Source of the DNA: Phoronis ovalis | Taxonomy: Eukaryota > Phoronida > Phoronidae | Length of the DNA stretch: 10,384 nt | Assembly: GCA_028565635.1 (NCBI GenBank) | Contig: JAOXYB010064312.1 | Location: 1-10,384 of the forward strand | Direction: 5' to 3' | Shown: one piece after another, positions 8,395 to 10,384 of the stretch | How the letters are laid out: the number at the start of each line of letters is the position of its first letter | How positions within the stretch are numbered: the first letter of the stretch is position 1 | Program-made: the position numbers and the translations under genes | The notes under the pieces: generated by a model | The model's database searches: none | What the model saw: the letters and a program-made list of their open reading frames with translations, nothing else | What the model was told of the DNA's origin: nothing

Positions 8395-8455
8395 AACACT
8401 GTGTTGGATGGGTATCGATCCTGGCACCTCTTACAAAATACTAAGCAAGTTTTCC
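8395..8455 (-). repeat. Third tRNA-like segment (partial copy D)
   Basis: On the minus strand GATCGATAC (8420-8412) fits the pol III B-box pattern GWTCRANNC exactly. GTAAGAGGTGCC just upstream parallels GTAAGAGGTACC in copy B. The A-box side (TTGCTTAGTAT) is a weaker match. It lies between copies B and C, so the family has inserted or duplicated more than once. Confidence 0.42.
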
Positions 8456-8719
8456 CTATACTGGTAAAAAATACTAATTAGTTTTGAACTCAAAATGCAG
8501 CGATCTGCACATTGGGTCAACATTTGAATAACCCACTGAATGACCCATATCCTGAGAACCTACATGATTATAAAAATCACTTTGTATTGTAGTTTAGTAC
8601 AAGAAAATTAGCCACACTGTTGTGAAGACAAATTTTGACTCTGTTGGTATATTGGATATTTGGTGTTAATTATTTGTATTTGTACAAACACAATAAACCA
8701 TGTTAAAATGATTGTCCTG

Positions 8720-9290
8720 TTTTTTGAAAAAAAGAGTGTTCGCTCCATGCCCATTAATCAAAAAAACAATACATTTTGTTAGCCGTTTTATAACAGTTTT
8801 TGCAAACATTCAAAACGCAACAGTTTTTGCAAACATTTAAAACGCGACCGCTTCATGGCTATCTGTATCTTTTATGTGCTCGTCGTTCAGATATTCTTAT
8901 TTTAAATTTAAGCAAAAATAAATAGATATATTTATAAAAACAAAGGAAAAGATCACAATTTCACAAATGAATAGAGAATCCGGAAATGTATCTCGGTACC
9001 TTTTGCGACAACACTGCTAACAGGGCATCACGCGAAAGTAAAAAGATTCTGAATACATACACCGATAGGAAACGTTATTGAAGTGCAATCTGAAATAATT
9101 AAAATGGGTGCCGTTACATAGACATAGATCTACAAATGTATGAAACGTGTGTCTCTAAAGCTAAAAAAGAACCTTTAAAGAACAAATCTTCTAAAATTCA
9201 CATGACTTTTGTGTAAAACATAAGAATACCTAATTACCTATTCGAAAAGAAATCCCGCAATTTAGGCGAAAACAAGCGTAAAACAAAAAC
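8720..9290. repeat. Degenerate repeat family, copy C
   Basis: This is the longest copy. It aligns to B from about 7850 to 8340 and, beyond that, to the tail of A. A tRNA-like segment lies at about 8982-9025 on the minus strand (GTTAGCAGTGTTGTCGCAAA, then GGTACCGAG). It differs from B by a 27-bp tandem duplication at 8793-8846. It ends where the decayed kinase at 9322 begins. Confidence 0.6.
8793..8846 (+). repeat. 27-bp tandem duplication
   Basis: The unit acagtttttgcaaacattca plus aaacgca occurs twice in a row (8793-8819 and 8820-8846) with two differences. Copy B has a single version, so the duplication arose within copy C. Confidence 0.85.
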
Positions 9291-9321
9291 AGAGATGCTC
9301 TGCGAAATGAATAATCTATTC

Positions 9322-9730
9322 AAGCAAATTAACAATCACACCTTTTGCACTTGTTATTGCGGTTCGGCGAGTCAAATTATAACAAAAGCACTTAACAATA
9401 CACCCTATTCCATGATTAGGAAGTATGGAAGTCCTGCAGCAAATCATATCAAATTCATGTAATATGCTACTAGTGGGGGATATGTTAACATTTACATTTT
9501 TTTTTTGTAGGAATTCAGCAAATAATGGCATATAGGAATCGTACTACAGAAATTTTCAGAATACTGACAATGCAACAACAGGATGTTGGAGACAAAGCAA
9601 GAAATTGTTTTTGCTCATGAAAATGGGCGACTGAATGCGCAATGCAGAGCAAAAATTCCGTAATCGAATTTGCCTAGTTCTATGCAGATTCTTTGAAACC
9701 AGATAATTTTGTGACATTGTAAATGAATGA
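9322..9730 (+). pseudogene. Decayed protein-kinase domain, Gly-rich loop to DFG region
   Basis: One frame from 9322 to 9522 reads as an N-lobe. INNHTFCTCYCG (9328-9363) fits xGxGxFGxVYxG with the glycines and valine mutated, partly by single changes (TGC for GGC). IITKAL (9376-9393) fits VAVKxL with the lysine kept. NHIKFM, stop, YAT (9442-9471) fits NIIKFLGYCT. YVNIYI and EFSK (9481-9522) fit strand beta5 and the hinge, split by a T-run. After one frameshift, G-I-stop-E-S-Y-Y-R (9527-9550) fits GNLxxYLR, SKKLFLL (9596-9616) fits helix alphaE, and ICLV (9668-9679) and CDI (9710-9718) fit RNCLV and DFG. HRD itself is lost. Gly loop to DFG spans about 127 codons, near the normal length, with no intron, so this may be a retrocopy. 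It is most like receptor tyrosine kinases of FGFR/VEGFR type. Stops lie at 9460, 9508, 9533, 9632 and 9704. Confidence 0.57.
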
Positions 9731-10361
9731 AAAAAACAAACTATTCTGTAGTGGAAGCAAGAGAACTCTGGAATAAACAATACATGAATAAGACTAAATG
9801 TAATGCATTTCTGCGGCTACCCTAGTTTCGCTTGTACATTTTATAATGTTAATGTATGAACACACTAGTTTGCATTAAATTAAATACTGAAATCTGTAAT
9901 AATAATATGCTTTATGCTTCTCCATTCCTTATGATTAATTATACTCGCACTCAGCATGAACAGATTTAACTTTTAACCATTATATTTTTACGCTCAGCTG
10001 TTTTGACAATTTGACAGCAATTAAAATTAAAAGTAACTTTGAATATTAGAATAATTATTACAAGATATTGTACTAGAAAAGGAAGTAACACGTATTTTTG
10101 AAGATTTATTTGTAACAATGAGGTCAAAGTAAAAATGTTAGGGTTTTGAAATGTTTAATGAAGCAATCTTGACATGGTTGTTGACAAAATTGTTTTGTTC
10201 TCGATCTTATTTAGTAAGTTTATCTAGACTCCCTGTTTAAATCAACTAGTAGTTACCCTAATTCCTGTTCACAATCATTTTTCTATAATTTAGTGTCTGT
10301 AAAAATTGACAAAAAGTGAAATATTTTATGTATTCAAACGAAACATGTTTTTTTGTAACAG
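9731..10361. other. Non-coding flank, probably intronic near its right end
   Basis: The kinase similarity fades after about 9730, and no APE or DVW motif can be placed. The remainder is AT-rich. It ends in ttttttgtaacag (10349-10361), a strong splice-acceptor context. No other feature is visible. Confidence 0.4.
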
Positions 10362-10384
10362 TTCTGTGTTTATACCGGGATTTG
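10362..10384 (+). CDS. Possible 5' edge of a further kinase exon (truncated by the window)
   Basis: Behind a T-rich tract and CAG acceptor, 23 bases remain. In the phase that begins with TT completing a split codon, they read LCLYRDL. This fits the start of a kinase catalytic loop (for example KCIHRDL, followed by AARN in tyrosine kinases) with Tyr in place of His. Seven codons are far too few for certainty, and the other two phases give nothing recognisable. If real, it would belong to another kinase gene or copy downstream of the decayed domain at 9322-9730. Confidence 0.3.

Noticed and set aside
9316-9780. Two minus-strand open frames (9316-9531 and 9556-9780)
   Set aside because: They lie opposite the decayed kinase on the + strand and look like its antisense shadows. 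Neither product resembles a known protein.

Overview
The window looks like nuclear DNA from an invertebrate animal. It is AT-rich, has long non-coding stretches, GT-AG introns, microsatellites and decayed transposons, and the only intact coding sequence is spliced. A lophotrochozoan such as a bivalve would fit, but I see no species-diagnostic marker.

Positions 368-961 (+) hold the last two coding exons of a tyrosine-kinase gene whose earlier exons lie upstream of the window. Exon 368-528 encodes kinase subdomains IX to early XI, and exon 881-961 completes the CW...RPxF motif and ends in TAA. Intron sequence precedes it, and its first 190 bases or so are unusually GC-rich and repeat-like.

Two further stretches on the + strand read as decayed kinase domains. 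About 1825-2130 covers subdomains VII-X, and about 9322-9730 covers the Gly-rich loop to the DFG region. Both carry stops and frameshifts, and both run without introns, which suggests retrocopies or single-exon relatives. The last 23 bases look like the start of another exon ending in Arg-Asp-Leu, possibly the catalytic loop of one more kinase. The locus may be a tandem or retro-amplified kinase neighbourhood.

The rest is repeats. These are a short reverse-transcriptase relic (minus strand, about 2655-2823), a GGTA-type microsatellite (5341-5485) beside 63-bp-spaced direct repeats, and two copies of a palindromic foldback MITE family (5749-6054 and 6643-6929). There is also a GC-rich double hairpin (7331-7413) and a set of old, degenerate repeat copies (about 7530-9290) carrying tRNA-like segments on the minus strand. 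Apart from the kinase exons I find no intact gene. No RNA gene, CRISPR array or bacterial feature is supported.
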